A DNA stretch of 54,951 nt from Clostridia bacterium UC5.1-1D10 (lineage in GTDB: Bacteria > Bacillota > Clostridia > Lachnospirales > Anaerotignaceae). This document shows, one piece after another, positions 27,894 to 36,867 of this stretch. The DNA is taken from NCBI GenBank assembly GCA_001304995.1, contig BBZU01000017.1:1-54951 (forward strand), in the 5' to 3' direction. The notes below the pieces were generated by a model, which did not search any database, was not told the DNA's origin, and saw only the letters and a list, made by a program, of their open reading frames with translations. The stretch's first letter is position 1. Every line of letters starts with the position of its first letter. A program made the translations under genes and the position numbers.

Positions 27894-29183
27894 ATGGACG
27901 AAAGCATCAAGAAAATCGCACTACTGGGTATGGGTACCGTTGGCGGCGGCGTATATGAAATTTTGGCAAAACAGAAACCGAATATGCCTGCAAAAATCGG
28001 ATGCACGCTGGAAGTTGCAAAAGTTCTGGTAAGAAATAAAGCAAAATACGCAGATAAAGTTCCGGCAGATCAGTTGACAGATCAGTGGAGTGACGTCATT
28101 AACGATGATTCCATCTCCATTGTGGTGGAAGTTATGGGTGGCATTGAACCTGCCAGAACTTACATCAAAGAAGCGCTGTCGAAAGGCAAACATGTTGTAA
28201 CTGCAAACAAAGACTTGATGGCAACCCATGGTCATGAACTGCTGGAAATCGCAAGAGAACATCAGTGTGACCTGCTGTTCGAAGCAGCTGTTGCCGGTGG
28301 GATTCCCATCATTCGTCCAATGAAGCAGTGCCTCCTGGGCAATGACATTACAGAAGTTATGGGGATCATCAATGGTACCACAAACTTCATTCTGACAAAA
28401 ATGGCAGAAGACGGCATGGAATTTGATGATGCACTGAAACTGGCCACAGACCTTGGTTATGCGGAAGCAGATCCCACAGCGGATATTGAAGGTTATGACG
28501 CAGGCCGCAAGTTGGCAATTATGGCTTCCATTGCTTTCCATAGCTCTGTTACATTCGATGATGTCTATACAGAAGGTATTTCCAAAATCACAGCAAAAGA
28601 TATTCGCTATGCGCATGAACTTGGCTATGAGATCAAACTGCTGGGTCTGGCAAAATTGACACCGGAAGGCGTTGAAGTAAAGGTACATCCTACCATGATT
28701 CCTTTGCAGCATCCTTTGGCGGCAGTGAAGGATTCCTTTAATGCTGTTTTCGTTCATGGGGACGCAGTAGACGATGCGATGTTCTACGGAAGAGGTGCAG
28801 GTGCATTGCCCACAGGTTCCGCAGTGGTAGGGGATATTATGGATATTGCCCGCAACATGCAGTATCACTGCACAGGCCGTATTGGCTGCTCTTGCTATCA
28901 GAGCCTTCCTGTTAAGGATATGTCTGAAACCAGAAGCAGTTATTATATCCGTATGAAACTGGAAGACCGTGCAGGTACCCTTGCAGCACTGGCTGGACTG
29001 TTTGGCAGCAATAATGTCAGCATTTCCATGCTGTTGCAGAAAGCGAAAGAAGGCAATACAGCGGAAGTTGTTATTGTTACATATGATGTATTGGAAAAAC
29101 AGTTTATGGACTCCATCACTGTCATCAAGACTATGTCTATGGTAAAAGAAATTTCCTCCATTATTCGTGTGTATCACGCATAA
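27894..29183 (+). CDS. hom: Homoserine dehydrogenase
   Basis: A 429-residue enzyme reducing aspartate semialdehyde to homoserine for Thr and Met synthesis. NAD(P) site LLGMGTVGGGVYE (about 10-22), ANKDLMATHG (about 103-112), INGTTNFILTKM (about 161-172) and LGYAEADPTADIEGYDAGRK (catalytic Asp/Lys, about 190-210). The C-terminal ACT domain (about 345-429) probably binds threonine for feedback control. ATG 27894 follows ACAGGAGGGG. It is alone in its transcript, between two palindromic repeats. Confidence 0.95.
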   Translation: MDESIKKIALLGMGTVGGGVYEILAKQKPNMPAKIGCTLEVAKVLVRNKAKYADKVPADQLTDQWSDVINDDSISIVVEVMGGIEPARTYIKEALSKGKHVVTANKDLMATHGHELLEIAREHQCDLLFEAAVAGGIPIIRPMKQCLLGNDITEVMGIINGTTNFILTKMAEDGMEFDDALKLATDLGYAEADPTADIEGYDAGRKLAIMASIAFHSSVTFDDVYTEGISKITAKDIRYAHELGYEIKLLGLAKLTPEGVEVKVHPTMIPLQHPLAAVKDSFNAVFVHGDAVDDAMFYGRGAGALPTGSAVVGDIMDIARNMQYHCTGRIGCSCYQSLPVKDMSETRSSYYIRMKLEDRAGTLAALAGLFGSNNVSISMLLQKAKEGNTAEVVIVTYDVLEKQFMDSITVIKTMSMVKEISSIIRVYHA

Positions 29184-29187
29184 ATAA

Positions 29188-29333
29188 TTTTCATAAGAAA
29201 ACAAAAAAAGCTGAAATCCTTACAGTATAAAGGATTTCAGCTTTCTTATTTTGGATTTTATCAGATATGTTTTCTTCTGAAGATAGTCTTCACAACCTCC
29301 TTAAGAAATCAGGTGTTTTCTTAAGGGAAGACT
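29188..29333. repeat. Nested palindromic repeat, copy 3
   Basis: TTTTCATAAGAAAACA (29188-29203) pairs with TGTTTTCTTCTGAAGA (29268-29283). The inner hairpin is AAAAGCTGAAATCCTT (29206-29221) / AAGGATTTCAGCTTT (from 29230). An accessory hairpin follows: AGTCTTC (29285-29291) / GAAGACT (29327-29333), with CCTTAAGAAA / TTTTCTTAAGG inside. Its reverse complement lines up with copy 2 over most of its length. It may end hom transcription. Confidence 0.75.
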
Positions 29334-29350
29334 GCTTTTTGCTTGCTGTT

Positions 29351-30160
29351 TTATTTTGCTTCTTTTTCGGATTTATCTGCTTTTGCAGGTGTAGGGATTT
29401 CTCCAACACCCTTTAAAATCAAACGAGGACGGTAAGGGAAAGTTTTCACTGTTTCCATAGTAGAAACGCCGGAGAGCACCAGAACCGTATCCAGACCACT
29501 TTCGATACCGGATACAATGTCTGTATCCATACGGTCGCCGATGATGGCAGCTTCTTTGGAGTGTACACCCAGCATGTTCAAACCGGTACGCATCATGAGG
29601 GGATTGGGTTTCCCGATGTAATAAGCTTCTTTTCCTGTTACCATTTCAATGGGTTTCACAAAGGCACGGCAAGCAGGAATAATGCCCTGTTCTGTGGGGC
29701 CTGTTAAGTCAGAGTTGGTGCCAATCAGACGCGCGCCATTCTGAATATGACGTACGGCACGACAGATGTTTTCGTAATTATAGCTGTAAGATTCCCCAAT
29801 AACAACATAGTCTGGTGAAGTGTCATCCAGAATGATGCCTTTTTCATATAAAGCGTTGTACAAACCAGGTTCGCCAATCACAAAAACCTTTGCGTTGGGT
29901 GTCTGTGTCGCAATAAAGTTTGCAGTTGCCAGTGCGCTTGTATAAAAATGGCTGCTGTCTACATGCAGGCCCATACGGGACAGTTTTTCCTGCAGTTCCT
30001 GCGGTGTTTTGCCGCTGTTATTGGTCAGGAACAGGAATTTTTTATCTTCTCTGTAAAGCCAGTCAATGAATTCCTTTACGCCGGGTAAGATCTGGTTGCC
30101 ATGATAAATGACACCATCCATATCACAAATGAATCCTTTTTTATTTCTCAGTTGATCCAA
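29351..30160 (-). CDS. HAD-superfamily IIA phosphatase (NagD-like)
   Basis: A 269-residue Mg-dependent phosphatase. HAD motif I CDMDGVIYHG, motif II TNNSG, Lys in YIGKPNPLM and motif IV GDRMDTDIVSG, with the C2-type cap between. Members act on nucleoside monophosphates or sugar phosphates. A GTG at 30169 overlaps the GGAG; TTG at 30160 gives a spacing of eight, so I chose it, with moderate certainty. The Lys/Glu-rich tail (KADKSEKEAK) is unusual but short. Confidence 0.88.
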   Translation of the reverse strand: MDQLRNKKGFICDMDGVIYHGNQILPGVKEFIDWLYREDKKFLFLTNNSGKTPQELQEKLSRMGLHVDSSHFYTSALATANFIATQTPNAKVFVIGEPGLYNALYEKGIILDDTSPDYVVIGESYSYNYENICRAVRHIQNGARLIGTNSDLTGPTEQGIIPACRAFVKPIEMVTGKEAYYIGKPNPLMMRTGLNMLGVHSKEAAIIGDRMDTDIVSGIESGLDTVLVLSGVSTMETVKTFPYRPRLILKGVGEIPTPAKADKSEKEAK

Positions 30161-30267
30161 TCTATTCACTCCTTTTTAGTTTTTATTTTATTATAATCGA
30201 AATCGTTTCTTTTTTCATGTATTGTCGTAAAATTTCTATGAAGTTTTTGTAAAAAAGAAGTGGAGCC

Positions 30268-30296
30268 GTATGTTTTTCAGGAAAGAAGAAATACTA
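30268..30296 (+). promoter_or_regulatory. Candidate sigma-G-type promoter of spoVAC-AD-AE
   Basis: GTATG (30268-30272), 17 bp, AATACTA (30290-30296), close to the forespore consensus GMATR / CATNNTA. A matching pair lies before spoVAA. Confidence 0.4.
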
Positions 30297-30320
30297 ATGA
30301 AAAAACGATGAGGTGAGTAT

Positions 30321-30770
30321 ATGCGTACAGATGAACAAGCGCAGAAAAAATATGCTGCCATGGTAGAAAAGGCATCACCCAAAAGCCCCATGGCAAAAAA
30401 TTGCCTGATGGCGTTTCTTTCCGGTGGTTTTATATGTGCTTTTGGACAGTTTTTGCAGGATAGTTATTTATCTTTTGGCATTGAATATGAAAACGCATTG
30501 TTGCTGGTTTCCATTTCTTTGATTCTGATTTCTGCTGTTTTGACTGCGGCAGGTATTTACAGCAAATTGGGAAAATACTGTGGCGCGGGAACGGAAGTAC
30601 CTATTACAGGTTTTGCAAATTCCGTAGTTTCCCCGGCTATTGAATACCGTAATGCAGGGCTGATTATGGGGATGGGGGCGAAAATGTTCGTCATCGCTGG
30701 CCCGGTGATTGTGTATGGTACATTAACTTCTGTTGTTGTTGGCATTTGTTACTATTTTCTGGGGAGGTGA
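30321..30770 (+). CDS. spoVAC: Stage V sporulation protein AC
   Basis: A 149-residue inner-membrane protein of the forespore with about four hydrophobic segments. SpoVAC forms, or is part of, the channel that moves Ca-dipicolinic acid into spores and out again in germination. The N-terminal soluble stretch KYAAMVEKASPKSPM and the conserved GAGTEVPITGFANSV and KMFVIAGPVIVYG are present. GAGGTGAG precedes ATG. First of three coupled genes. Confidence 0.94.
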   Translation: MRTDEQAQKKYAAMVEKASPKSPMAKNCLMAFLSGGFICAFGQFLQDSYLSFGIEYENALLLVSISLILISAVLTAAGIYSKLGKYCGAGTEVPITGFANSVVSPAIEYRNAGLIMGMGAKMFVIAGPVIVYGTLTSVVVGICYYFLGR

Positions 30771-30774
30771 TTTC

Positions 30775-31800
30775 ATGACAAAACGTGTTGGCAGACAAAC
30801 GGTGGCATTTTCTAAGCCTATTGTGATACGGGCAGCAGCATCCACAGTAGGGAAAAAGGAAGGGGAAGGCCCTCTTGGGAAATATTTTGACGAAATCGCA
30901 GAGGACTCTATGATGGGAGAAGATTCCTGGGAAAAAGCGGAAAGCTGTTTTGTAGCGGAGAATATGGCATTGGTGCTGAAAAAAGCGGGTCTTTCTCATG
31001 AAGATATACAGTATGTCCTTTGTGGGGATTTGCTGAATCAGTGCATCGGAACAACTTTTGGCGTGAAAGATTTGCATATTCCTTTTCTGGGGCTTTTCGG
31101 CGCCTGCTCTACCATGGGGGAAGCCATGAGTGTGGGGGCGATGCTCATTGATGGTGGCTTTGCGGAATATATCTTAGGCGGTGCTTCCAGCCATTTCTGC
31201 GCGGCAGAAAAGCAGTTTCGATTTCCGCTGCCATTAGGCATCCAGCGTCCTCAATCAGCTACAAGAACTGTCACAGGAGACGGTGCAGTGGTTCTGGCGA
31301 AAGAGGGCGAGGGGCCGCAAATCACCATGGTCACCACCGGGAAAATCATTGATATGGGAATCACTGACGCTCAGAATATGGGGGCGGCTATGGCACCTGC
31401 GGCAGTGGACTTATTATTGGCACATTTTAAGGAAACAGGGCGCACCCCACAGGATTATGATGTCATTGCGACAGGTGACCTGGGTTATGTAGGGCATCAG
31501 TTGGTTGTGGAATTGATGGAGAAGGAAGGGTACGATATGTCAGAAAACTATACAGACTGTGGGATACTCATTTTTGATAGAGAAACACAGGATACCCATT
31601 CCGGCGGCAGTGGATGTGCCTGTTCCGCAGTGACATTTTGTGGCTATTTTTATCCGAAACTTTGCAGCGGAGAAATCAACCGGATGCTTTTTATTCCAAC
31701 AGGCGCTTTGCTCAGTGCAGATTCTGCGGTGCTGGGGCTGACCATTCCGGCGGTGGCCCATGGCGTTGTTATAGAAAGCGGAAAGGGGAGCTGCAAATGA
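30775..31800 (+). CDS. spoVAD: Stage V sporulation protein AD
   Basis: A 341-residue soluble thiolase-fold protein that binds dipicolinic acid as part of the SpoVA channel. KRVGRQTVAF opening, LFGACSTMGE with the thiolase-like Cys (about residue 110), GYVGHQ and THSGGSGCACSA near the C-terminus. ATG 30775 follows GGGGAGGTGA, 4 nt after spoVAC. Its stop overlaps the start of spoVAE (ATGA). Confidence 0.95.
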   Translation: MTKRVGRQTVAFSKPIVIRAAASTVGKKEGEGPLGKYFDEIAEDSMMGEDSWEKAESCFVAENMALVLKKAGLSHEDIQYVLCGDLLNQCIGTTFGVKDLHIPFLGLFGACSTMGEAMSVGAMLIDGGFAEYILGGASSHFCAAEKQFRFPLPLGIQRPQSATRTVTGDGAVVLAKEGEGPQITMVTTGKIIDMGITDAQNMGAAMAPAAVDLLLAHFKETGRTPQDYDVIATGDLGYVGHQLVVELMEKEGYDMSENYTDCGILIFDRETQDTHSGGSGCACSAVTFCGYFYPKLCSGEINRMLFIPTGALLSADSAVLGLTIPAVAHGVVIESGKGSCK

Positions 31801-32150
31801 TGTATCTAAAAGCCTTTCTTGTAGGCGGATTAATTTGCGTATTGGGGCAGATACTCATTGACCGAACAAAGTTGACACCTGCCAGAATATTGGTTCTTTT
31901 CGTATGTATTGGTTGTGTACTGGGGGGGCTTGGTATTTATCCCAAGCTCATTGATTTTGCGGGGGCAGGTGCGACAGTGCCTCTGACTGGATTTGGTAAT
32001 CGCCTTGCAATAGAGGTAAAAAACGAAGTAGATGCCATGGGCATTTTTGGAATTTTTACAGGCGGGATCAAAGCTGCCGCCGGCGGACTTACTGCTGTGA
32101 TTCTTTTTGCCTTTTTGGCAGCGTTGATTGCCAGACCGAAGGAGAAATAA
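31797..32150 (+). CDS. spoVAE: Stage V sporulation protein AE
   Basis: A 117-residue membrane protein (SpoVAEb type) with three to four hydrophobic segments. FLVGGLICVLGQILID opening, GAGATVPLTGFGN and KAAAGGLTAVI. It is paralogous to SpoVAC. ATG 31797 overlaps the spoVAD stop. No spoVAEa or spoVAF follows; 32151-32288 is AT-rich with no gene. Confidence 0.93.
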   Translation: MMYLKAFLVGGLICVLGQILIDRTKLTPARILVLFVCIGCVLGGLGIYPKLIDFAGAGATVPLTGFGNRLAIEVKNEVDAMGIFGIFTGGIKAAAGGLTAVILFAFLAALIARPKEK

Positions 32151-32288
32151 TGCATAAAAGAGAAAAAGAGAATTTTGGTTTATTATTTTTCAAAAAAATT
32201 TTGATTTTTGTAGCGTTGAAAACCCTTTCGTGATATAATGATTATGTAAATTAAGTTTACATGAATTTACAAGGAAGGAAAGACGTAA

Positions 32289-32813
32289 ATGCACAAAGCG
32301 ATTGGTTCAAGAAAGGATTTTAGCAGACCGGATGAGGATTCTTTGCTGGCAGAGTACAAAGCATGCGTTGAGGATCTCTTGGCGCATGATATGGTACAGA
32401 AAATGGATAACCACGTACAGCACTGCGATACCAGCCGTTTACAGCACAGCATAAATGTATCCTATTACAGCTTTTTGATTTGCTACCGTATGGGTTGGGA
32501 TTATCGTTCTGCTGCAAGAGCGGGCTTGCTGCATGATTTGTTTTTCTATGATTGGAGAACCAAAAAAGCGATTCGCTCCAATCATGCTGCTTGGCACCCC
32601 CGGGTTGCCTATGACAACGCGAAAAAGATTACAGAATTAAATAAAGTAGAAACAGACGCGATTTTGAAACATATGTGGCCCTGCACACCAGTGCCTCCCC
32701 GCTATGTAGAATCTTATGTACTGACATTTGTAGATAAGATTTCTGCCATTTTCGAAGTTGCCGAAAAGAAATCTGCAAAGGTATTCAGAAGACGTGCTGT
32801 TGTACAGCCTTAA
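32289..32813 (+). CDS. HD-domain hydrolase
   Basis: A 174-residue HD-superfamily metal-dependent phosphohydrolase. The conserved residues are His in LQHSINVSYYS (about 57), the HD pair in AGLLHDLFFYDW (about 85) and Asp in LTFVDKISAIFE (about 150). YfbR-type relatives act on nucleotides; the substrate here is not known. GGAAGGAAAG precedes the ATG. Confidence 0.85.
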   Translation: MHKAIGSRKDFSRPDEDSLLAEYKACVEDLLAHDMVQKMDNHVQHCDTSRLQHSINVSYYSFLICYRMGWDYRSAARAGLLHDLFFYDWRTKKAIRSNHAAWHPRVAYDNAKKITELNKVETDAILKHMWPCTPVPPRYVESYVLTFVDKISAIFEVAEKKSAKVFRRRAVVQP

Positions 32814-32828
32814 TTGAACGAACCCAAG

Positions 32829-32860
32829 AAAAAGTCCATGACGATGTCATGGACTTTTTT
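32829..32860 (+). terminator. Terminator of the HD-domain gene
   Basis: A 14-bp perfect stem (AAAAAGTCCATGAC / GTCATGGACTTTTT), a 3-nt loop and a T run. Confidence 0.9.
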
Positions 32861-32893
32861 CGGTATTGAGATGTGATAAATAAATCTCAAAAA

Positions 32894-32972
32894 GTGATAT
32901 ATTTGTACTAATTTTGTTGACAAGTACAATTGTAGGTGATATATTTATATCAGAAAGAGATAAATATATCAC
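32894..32972 (+). promoter_or_regulatory. Promoter with three operator half-sites for the XRE regulator
   Basis: TTGACA (32917-32922), 17 bp, TATATT (32940-32945). GTGATATATTTGT (32894-32906) lies upstream of the -35. GTGATATATTTAT (32936-32948) covers the -10. Its exact inverted copy ATAAATATATCAC (32960-32972) lies downstream. Binding at these sites would block RNA polymerase, so the XRE protein encoded in this operon probably represses itself. Confidence 0.65.
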
Positions 32973-32991
32973 TTATGAAAGAGGTGTTTTT

Positions 32992-33343
32992 ATGATTCGG
33001 AAAAATTTTTATTTTAGGCTTTCTTGGGTTCTTGGGATTTTTTGCCTGCCGCTATTTTATGACAGGAGAGATCACTAGCCTTGCCTACCTGGGTTTCTTC
33101 TCTTTCTTTGGTTTTTTCTTCTTAGGGAAGATTCAAGGGGATCAGGCAGACGAACGTTATCAGGAAGATCGGAAAACAGCTCTTGCCTTTATCGGCCATC
33201 TTTCTCTTTTCCTGTTTGCGGCTATTTGGATCATCGGCTTGTTCATGAGCAATCTGGAAGTGACATTTATTCTGGTTGTTATTGCCTATGTGGTGCTGAT
33301 TCTGGCGTATGCTGTGAAATTATACTGGTTGGAGGAACGATGA
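32992..33343 (+). CDS. DUF3796-like membrane protein, frameshifted
   Basis: About 116 residues with three to four membrane segments. ATG 32992 follows AAAGAGGTG but its frame closes after 28 codons. Removing one T from the run 33006-33010 gives [21 protein letters not shown] and continues to 33343. The repeated LGFLGFF opening and the [12 protein letters not shown] cytoplasmic loop are typical of DUF3796. It lies one base before the XRE gene. Small membrane protein plus XRE regulator pairs are common in Firmicutes; a signal-sensing or stress role is possible but unproven. Confidence 0.75.
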
Positions 33344-33344
33344 T

Positions 33345-33545
33345 ATGGCGGAATTTATCTGCAATTTAAAGAAATATCGCCTGCTGAAAGAACTGACACA
33401 AGAGCAGTTAGCGGAGAAGGTGGGTGTTCGGCGGGAGACCATTATGCGGCTGGAAGCAGGAAAATATAATCCTTCATTGAAGCTTGCCATTGATATTTCC
33501 CGGGTAGTAGAAACGCCCATTGAAGAATTGTTTATCTTTGATTAA
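33345..33545 (+). CDS. XRE-family HTH regulator, short form
   Basis: A 66-residue DNA-binding protein that is a single Cro/CI-type HTH ([37 protein letters not shown]), like YozG-type regulators. It has no other domain. It is co-transcribed with the DUF3796 gene (GGAGGAACG before the ATG) and most likely binds the inverted repeats at the operon promoter. Confidence 0.9.
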   Translation: MAEFICNLKKYRLLKELTQEQLAEKVGVRRETIMRLEAGKYNPSLKLAIDISRVVETPIEELFIFD

Positions 33546-33580
33546 AAAAACGCCCTGTATGATTGGACAGGGCGTTTTTT
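33545..33580. terminator. Bidirectional terminator
   Basis: A 14-bp stem (AAAAAACGCCCTGT / ACAGGGCGTTTTTT) with an 8-nt loop. It serves the XRE gene and the convergent aroE-aroK gene. Confidence 0.9.
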
Positions 33581-33611
33581 ATTGCTGTATGAGAAGTGTA
33601 TTTGGACAAAG

Positions 33612-34856
33612 TTATGCTTGCTCAAATGCTGTCAGTATTTTCTGTAAAGCCTCTTCTTCATTTCCGTCATTTTCAATGATGGTTTCTGCTGCGGCAGTGT
33701 AAAGGGGCAGACGTTCTTTATAAAGTCTGCGAACGGCTTCCTGATCGGGTACCAGAGGGCGTCCGTTGCCGCTTTCCAACAGTTCTGGATCACGCTGTAT
33801 CCAAATGACAGTTCCGTTGCCTTTCAGCCAGCGTATGTTTTCTGGATTTTTGATGACACCACCGCCGGTGGAAATGACAAGATTATTTTGTGTGGAAATT
33901 TTTTGTACAACTTCAGATTCCACTTTTCGGAAGGAATCCTCACCGTATGCTGCAAAGTAATCGGCAATGGACATACCAATGCGTTTGATGATTTCTGCAT
34001 CTGTATCTACAAAAGTTTTTCCCAGTTTTTCCGCAGCCAGTTTACCCAAAGTGGATTTCCCGCAGCCAGACATCCCAATGAGCACAAGATTTCTGCGCTC
34101 TGCCATCAGATCCTTATAAACGACATCAATAGAATCTTCCGGCAAAGACTGATCCAGGAAAATTTCAACGGCATATTTTGCTTGTCCTACAAGCATTTCC
34201 AGTCCGCCAATGGCTTGGCATCCTTTTTCTTCCGCGTCTAAAACGAGTCTGGTACGCAGAGGATTGTAAACAACATCGGCAACGGCTTCCAGCTTGGTGA
34301 AAGGTGTCAGGTCGATGGGTGTGTGCCCGGAATTGGGGTACATGCCCACAGGTGTTGTATTGACGATGACTTGTGCGTCTGTATGTAAAGCGTAGCATGT
34401 TTCATATGAAATAGAATCTTCGGCAATCTTGTAGTATATGGTGTGGATTTCCGCAGCGCCCATATCCTCCAGAACCGCAATGACAGCTTTGGAAGCACCG
34501 CCTCTGCCCAGTACAAGCACTTTTTTGCCTGCGATCTGGATATGATTGTGTTCCAACATATACCGAAAACCAAAGTAATCTGTGTTATATCCGAAAAGTT
34601 TCCCATTTCGCTGCACAACAGTGTTGACTGCACCCATTTTTGCAGCTTTCGGGTCTACCTCGTCTAAGTAGGGAATGACAGTTTCTTTATATGGTATGGT
34701 CACATTGATGGCGCTGAATTCTTTTTCGCGCATAAAGACATCCAGCTCCTCCAGAGAAAGCGGAATCAGATCATAAGTATAATCAGCCAGTTTCTCATGT
34801 ATGATCTTGGAAAAGCTGTGTCCTAATTTTTCACCAATTAGTCCGTAACGCATCAT
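33612..34856 (-). CDS. aroE: Fused shikimate dehydrogenase / shikimate kinase (AroE-AroK)
   Basis: A 414-residue bifunctional enzyme catalysing two consecutive steps of the shikimate pathway. Residues 1-250 are AroE: GEKLGHSFSK binds shikimate, catalytic Lys is in NVTIPYKE, Asp in GYNTDYFGF, and NADP binds at VLGRGGASKA. Residues about 253-414 are AroK: Walker A GMSGCGKST, DTDAEI, shikimate Arg in SFRKVE and STGGGVI. The ATG at 34856 follows GAGGTGAT; the frame is open upstream but without a binding site. No separate aroK is in the window. The fusion should channel shikimate. 34857-35087 is a divergent promoter region. Confidence 0.93.
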   Translation of the reverse strand: MMRYGLIGEKLGHSFSKIIHEKLADYTYDLIPLSLEELDVFMREKEFSAINVTIPYKETVIPYLDEVDPKAAKMGAVNTVVQRNGKLFGYNTDYFGFRYMLEHNHIQIAGKKVLVLGRGGASKAVIAVLEDMGAAEIHTIYYKIAEDSISYETCYALHTDAQVIVNTTPVGMYPNSGHTPIDLTPFTKLEAVADVVYNPLRTRLVLDAEEKGCQAIGGLEMLVGQAKYAVEIFLDQSLPEDSIDVVYKDLMAERRNLVLIGMSGCGKSTLGKLAAEKLGKTFVDTDAEIIKRIGMSIADYFAAYGEDSFRKVESEVVQKISTQNNLVISTGGGVIKNPENIRWLKGNGTVIWIQRDPELLESGNGRPLVPDQEAVRRLYKERLPLYTAAAETIIENDGNEEEALQKILTAFEQA

Positions 34857-35087
34857 AAATATCACCTCATTTGATAAATTTTCTCTATATGCTAATATAA
34901 AACAATCTATTATGCAACTGTTTTTTTCTTGTATTGTAATAAAAACGTAATTTTCTATATAACCAAAATGTGATACAATAAGTTGGTGCAAGTCGATTGT
35001 AACAACTTATCATTTTTCTGATGAAATATGTAGAATATTTCGTGAAAATGCGGAATAATATGATCTAGAATAAAAGGAGTTTTGACA

Positions 35088-36731
35088 ATGAAGAAATGGA
35101 TGAAGCGATTGACCGCAGCTGTACTAGGTGCGGTATTGGTTATGGGAAGTCTTGGAAGCCTTGCGGCTTATGGAGCGACTCCAAAAGCGGACGAGGATAT
35201 GCGTGCTGTTTGGATTTCTACTGTTTACAGTGCGGACTATCCCTCCACACAGAATAATGCGGAAGCACAGAAAGCGGAATTTATCAAGAAACTGGATCAG
35301 GCACAGGCATTGGGATTAAATACCGTTGTGGTACAGGTTCGTCCCAAAGGGGATGCCTTTTATGAATCCGATTTGAACCCCTGGAGTGCCGTTTTGACTG
35401 GAACACAGGGCAAAGACCCCGGTTATGATCCTATGAAATTTATGATTGAGGAAACCCATAAACGTGGCATGGAATTTCATGCTTGGATGAATCCTTATCG
35501 TATCACTACTTCCGGCATGGATTTGTCCGCCCTTTCCGCAGATAATATGGCAAGAAAGCATCCTGACTGGATTTTGACCTATAACAATGCCATGTATTAC
35601 AACCCTGCAAAAGAAGAAGTAAAACAGTATATCACCGATACCGTTGCAGAAGTTGTGGAAAACTATGATGTGGACGCTATCCACTTTGACGATTACTTCT
35701 ATCCTTCCAATTATCCTTTGCCGGAAGGGGAAGGCAGAGAAGACAGCGCTGCCAATGAACGCCGTGAACATGTGAATGACCTCATCGAAATGGTTTCTAA
35801 GCGCATCAAAAGCATCGACAGTTCTGTGGAATTCGGTATCAGTCCTATGGGCATCTGGAAAAACAGTTCTTCTGACCCCGCCGGTTCCGCTACAAAAGGA
35901 TCTGAAGGTTATTACACCGTTTATGGTGATGCCAAAGAATGGGTAGAAAAAGGCTGGGTGGACTATATCGTTCCTCAGATTTACTGGGAAACAGGCAATA
36001 GTGCCGCTGATTATGAAACACTGGTGAAATGGTGGAATAATCTGGTAGAAGGCACAGGTGTTGACCTTTATATTGGCCAGGGTATTTACAAAGATTCTGT
36101 TGCTTCTGAAATTGTAAAAGAAATGCAGATCAATGAAAAATACAAAAATGTAGACGGCAGTTTCTTCTTCAGTCTGCGAGATCTGCTCAATGACAGACAA
36201 GGCTGTGCCACAGCTCTGAAATCTTACTATGCGGAAAAGGATGCAGACACGCCTGCGGTTTCTGTTCCAGACAAACAGGAACCTTCTCAGACAAACACAG
36301 GCAAAAAGACAGCCTATGCCGGCAGAGCAAATTTGCAGATTGATGGCAAGACAGCGGAAATGGAAGTTTACACCATTGATGATTACAGCTATTTTAAACT
36401 GCGTGATATCGCAAAAGCATTGACTGCAACAGATAAGAAATTTGATACAGTCTGGGTAGAAGCGGATCAGGCAATTCATTTGCAGACAGGGATTCCTTAT
36501 ACCATCAATGGCACGGAAACGGCTGTAAAGCAGGGTAGTGATACCACAGCAACACCTTCTACCGCAAAACTCTATGTAGATGGTGCTCCTCAAAGTGCAA
36601 CAGCATATACCATCCATGATTATACCTATTATAAGCTGCGTGATATCGCGAAACTGGTAGATTTTGGTGTGACATGGGATGAATCCACAGCAACCATCGG
36701 CATCGATACGACAACAGGATATAAAGATTGA
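35088..36731 (+). CDS. Secreted GHL10 (DUF187) glycoside-hydrolase-like protein with copper-amine-oxidase-like domain
   Basis: A 547-residue secreted protein. A signal peptide ends near AAYGA. The GHL10/DUF187 TIM-barrel (about 35-385) has MRAVWISTVYSADYP, NTVVVQVRPKGDAFYES, HAWMNPYRI, AIHFDDYFYP and the Asp/Tyr-rich VDYIVPQIYWE. After a Pro/Thr linker come two Cu-amine-oxidase N-terminal-like repeats (DDYSYFKLRDIAKAL; HDYTYYKLRDIAKLV), which in Clostridia often act as surface-attachment or wall-binding modules. A muropeptide or glycan substrate is plausible. The real start is ATG 35088, seven bases after AAAGGAG. Confidence 0.87.
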   Translation: MKKWMKRLTAAVLGAVLVMGSLGSLAAYGATPKADEDMRAVWISTVYSADYPSTQNNAEAQKAEFIKKLDQAQALGLNTVVVQVRPKGDAFYESDLNPWSAVLTGTQGKDPGYDPMKFMIEETHKRGMEFHAWMNPYRITTSGMDLSALSADNMARKHPDWILTYNNAMYYNPAKEEVKQYITDTVAEVVENYDVDAIHFDDYFYPSNYPLPEGEGREDSAANERREHVNDLIEMVSKRIKSIDSSVEFGISPMGIWKNSSSDPAGSATKGSEGYYTVYGDAKEWVEKGWVDYIVPQIYWETGNSAADYETLVKWWNNLVEGTGVDLYIGQGIYKDSVASEIVKEMQINEKYKNVDGSFFFSLRDLLNDRQGCATALKSYYAEKDADTPAVSVPDKQEPSQTNTGKKTAYAGRANLQIDGKTAEMEVYTIDDYSYFKLRDIAKALTATDKKFDTVWVEADQAIHLQTGIPYTINGTETAVKQGSDTTATPSTAKLYVDGAPQSATAYTIHDYTYYKLRDIAKLVDFGVTWDESTATIGIDTTTGYKD

Positions 36732-36746
36732 TTCAAATAAGGAAAG

Positions 36747-36779
36747 AAAAAAGCATGTGCGAAAGCATATGCTTTTTTT
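36747..36779 (+). terminator. Terminator of the GHL10 gene
   Basis: AAAAAAGCATGTGC / GCATATGCTTTTTT with a GAAA tetraloop and a T run; one mismatch-type G-U pair. Confidence 0.9.
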
Positions 36780-36867
36780 CGTGAACAAAAATAGGGCTGT
36801 ATCATGGTTTATTCCGCATAGAATAAACAAAGAAGGTTCTTCTGATGGAAGATTAATAAAATTTTCC

